Shown: in pieces, positions 63,159 to 64,000 of the stretch
Numbering within the stretch: the stretch's first letter is position 1
Layout: every line of letters starts with the position of its first letter
Assembly: GCA_029194535.1 (NCBI GenBank)
Contig: JARFXR010000002.1
Location: forward strand, 992,001 to 1,056,000
Origin: Nitrospira sp.
Lineage (GTDB): Bacteria > Nitrospirota > Nitrospiria > Nitrospirales > Nitrospiraceae
DNA: 64,000 bases
Direction of reading: 5' to 3'
Program-made: the position numbers and the translations under genes
The notes under the pieces: model-generated
Seen by the model: only the letters and a program-made list of their open reading frames with translations
What the model was told of the DNA's origin: nothing
The model's database searches: none

Positions 63159-64000
63159 CTAGGCTGGGATGGCCTCATCCTCCGGCACCGGTAGATTTGG
63201 ATCGGCCGTAATAGCCAGCCATCTCAAGGTGGCGAGATTGCGAATGGTCGAGGCGACCGTACTTCGATCAAGAGGCGGACGACGTTTCTGCTTCCACTGC
63301 ATGACCGCCTCCAGTACCGTCATCTCAGAAGGTACCTCGCGCTGTGCTCCCGCAAGTTCACGGGCAGCAAACAAAACGGTAGCAATGACCTCGGCTTGAT
63401 CAGTGTTGACCCTGGTGAATAGGTCGGCGGTCTTGTCGAGGACCTTATCCCATTGTTCAAAGGCTGGCACATACTTCTGGCGAATGCGGCTGAAGTTCGG
63501 CCCCACAGTGACCATGAACATCTTCCCACGGCGTTCTTCCTGTAGCAGGCCATTATTGACCAACTTCGCTCCGAGAGCTTTCAACTCGCCTGAGAACGGG
63601 CCGAAGCTGCTTCGCTGATAATGTAACCCGGTTGGCAACCCTTCGTTGGTGGCAACGTAGGCGATTTTCTGAAACAGCGTTCTTCCAATCGGCCAATGGT
63701 AGGGTTGTTGCTCGATGCGAGCAAGAATTTCAACCAAGGCCACCCAAGCCGGATTCAGTGCTGACTGGCCATTTTTAGCGGCCGGCTCTGCATGCCGATC
63801 GGTGTCTTGAGCCAAAAACTCTACTGTGAGTTCTTTCGGGTGCGTGCCATAGGGGGCATACATCTCAATGGGAATACCCATGTCCTTCACGAACCGATAA
63901 ATCACGGGGCCAACCACCCGCCATTCCAATTGTCCGTTGCCGCATCCCAGGGGAGGAATGGCCAATGACGTGATACCCCATTCCCGATAACGCTCCACGA
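63159..64000 (-). CDS. darG: DarG-type DNA ADP-ribosyl glycohydrolase antitoxin (5' end outside window)
   Basis: Only the last 279 or so codons are present; the frame is open to the right edge. The start of the visible part, LAIPPLGCGNGQLEWRVVGP, is the second half of a macro domain with the ADP-ribose-binding loop. The rest (about residues 90-279), with LFQKIAYVATNEGLPTGL and SSFGPFSGELKALG, is the C-terminal domain of DarG antitoxins, which neutralises DarT. DarG removes ADP-ribose that the toxin DarT puts on thymidines in single-stranded DNA. darT usually precedes darG and would lie beyond 64000. The DprA-like gene follows. Confidence 0.8.
   Translation of the reverse strand, partial: VERYREWGITSLAIPPLGCGNGQLEWRVVGPVIYRFVKDMGIPIEMYAPYGTHPKELTVEFLAQDTDRHAEPAAKNGQSALNPAWVALVEILARIEQQPYHWPIGRTLFQKIAYVATNEGLPTGLHYQRSSFGPFSGELKALGAKLVNNGLLQEERRGKMFMVTVGPNFSRIRQKYVPAFEQWDKVLDKTADLFTRVNTDQAEVIATVLFAARELAGAQREVPSEMTVLEAVMQWKQKRRPPLDRSTVASTIRNLATLRWLAITADPNLPVPEDEAIPA

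Overview
The window comes from a bacterial chromosome that looks like a Nitrospira-type member of the Nitrospirota. This is an inference from gene content, not a search result. Pointers are two proteins made of repeated PCP_red (protochlorophyllide-reductase C-terminal) domains in a stretch with no photosynthesis genes, an archaeal-type two-subunit PheRS, a sulfite reductase fused to a TusA domain, and a palindromic intergenic repeat of a kind I recall from Nitrospira genomes. Most of the 64 kb is ordinary core genome; accessory DNA is at 15.2-18.1 kb and from about 60 kb to the right edge.

Layout. 0-3.9 kb holds small exported proteins, a D,D-carboxypeptidase and an FG-GAP repeat lipoprotein. 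4.0-14.9 kb is one long minus-strand block, pheA-hisC-aroF-tyrA-aroA-cmk-plsC-rpsA-sppA-ihf-PCP_red protein, which joins phenylalanine/tyrosine synthesis to housekeeping genes. 15.2-18.1 kb is a RAYT transposase gene bracketed by a perfect 20-bp inverted repeat, next to a decayed RHS/IPT gene. 18.3-24.8 kb carries a DUF4239 protein, ruvB, a Cys-rich secreted protein, ruvA, yebC, a membrane protein, a zinc-ribbon/PCP_red protein and an Mrp-type Fe-S carrier. 25-32.5 kb is an assimilatory sulfate operon (Rrf2 regulator, siroheme sulfite reductase, APS reductase, TrpD-like protein, cysD, cysNC), with a promoter and palindromic operator in front of the regulator.

33-43.9 kb is translation-related: a Fis-type regulator, HU, tRNA-Val, thrS, infC (apparent AUC start), rpmI, rplT, then on the opposite strand pheT, pheS (archaeal type), rpe, rsmB, fmt, and an initiator tRNA-Met. 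44-60 kb is mixed: Kelch protein, PilZ protein, response regulator-diguanylate cyclase, beta-helix protein, TPR protein, anmK, a zinc/manganese-type ABC transporter, outer-membrane barrel, GNAT enzyme, RluA-family pseudouridine synthase, a Tll0287-like monohaem protein, and a circularly permuted ATP-grasp plus alpha-E pair.

60-64 kb is a defence/toxin-antitoxin island: a remnant of a HigA-like antitoxin, a nucleotidyltransferase with a small partner gene, a DUF3800 gene with a premature stop lying between two 61-bp direct repeats, a DprA/SLOG-like protein, and the 3' part of a DarG antitoxin whose start, and presumably DarT, lie beyond the right edge. The best candidates for something little described are the DarG plus DprA-like arrangement, the PCP_red repeat proteins, and the RAYT element with its inverted repeats.
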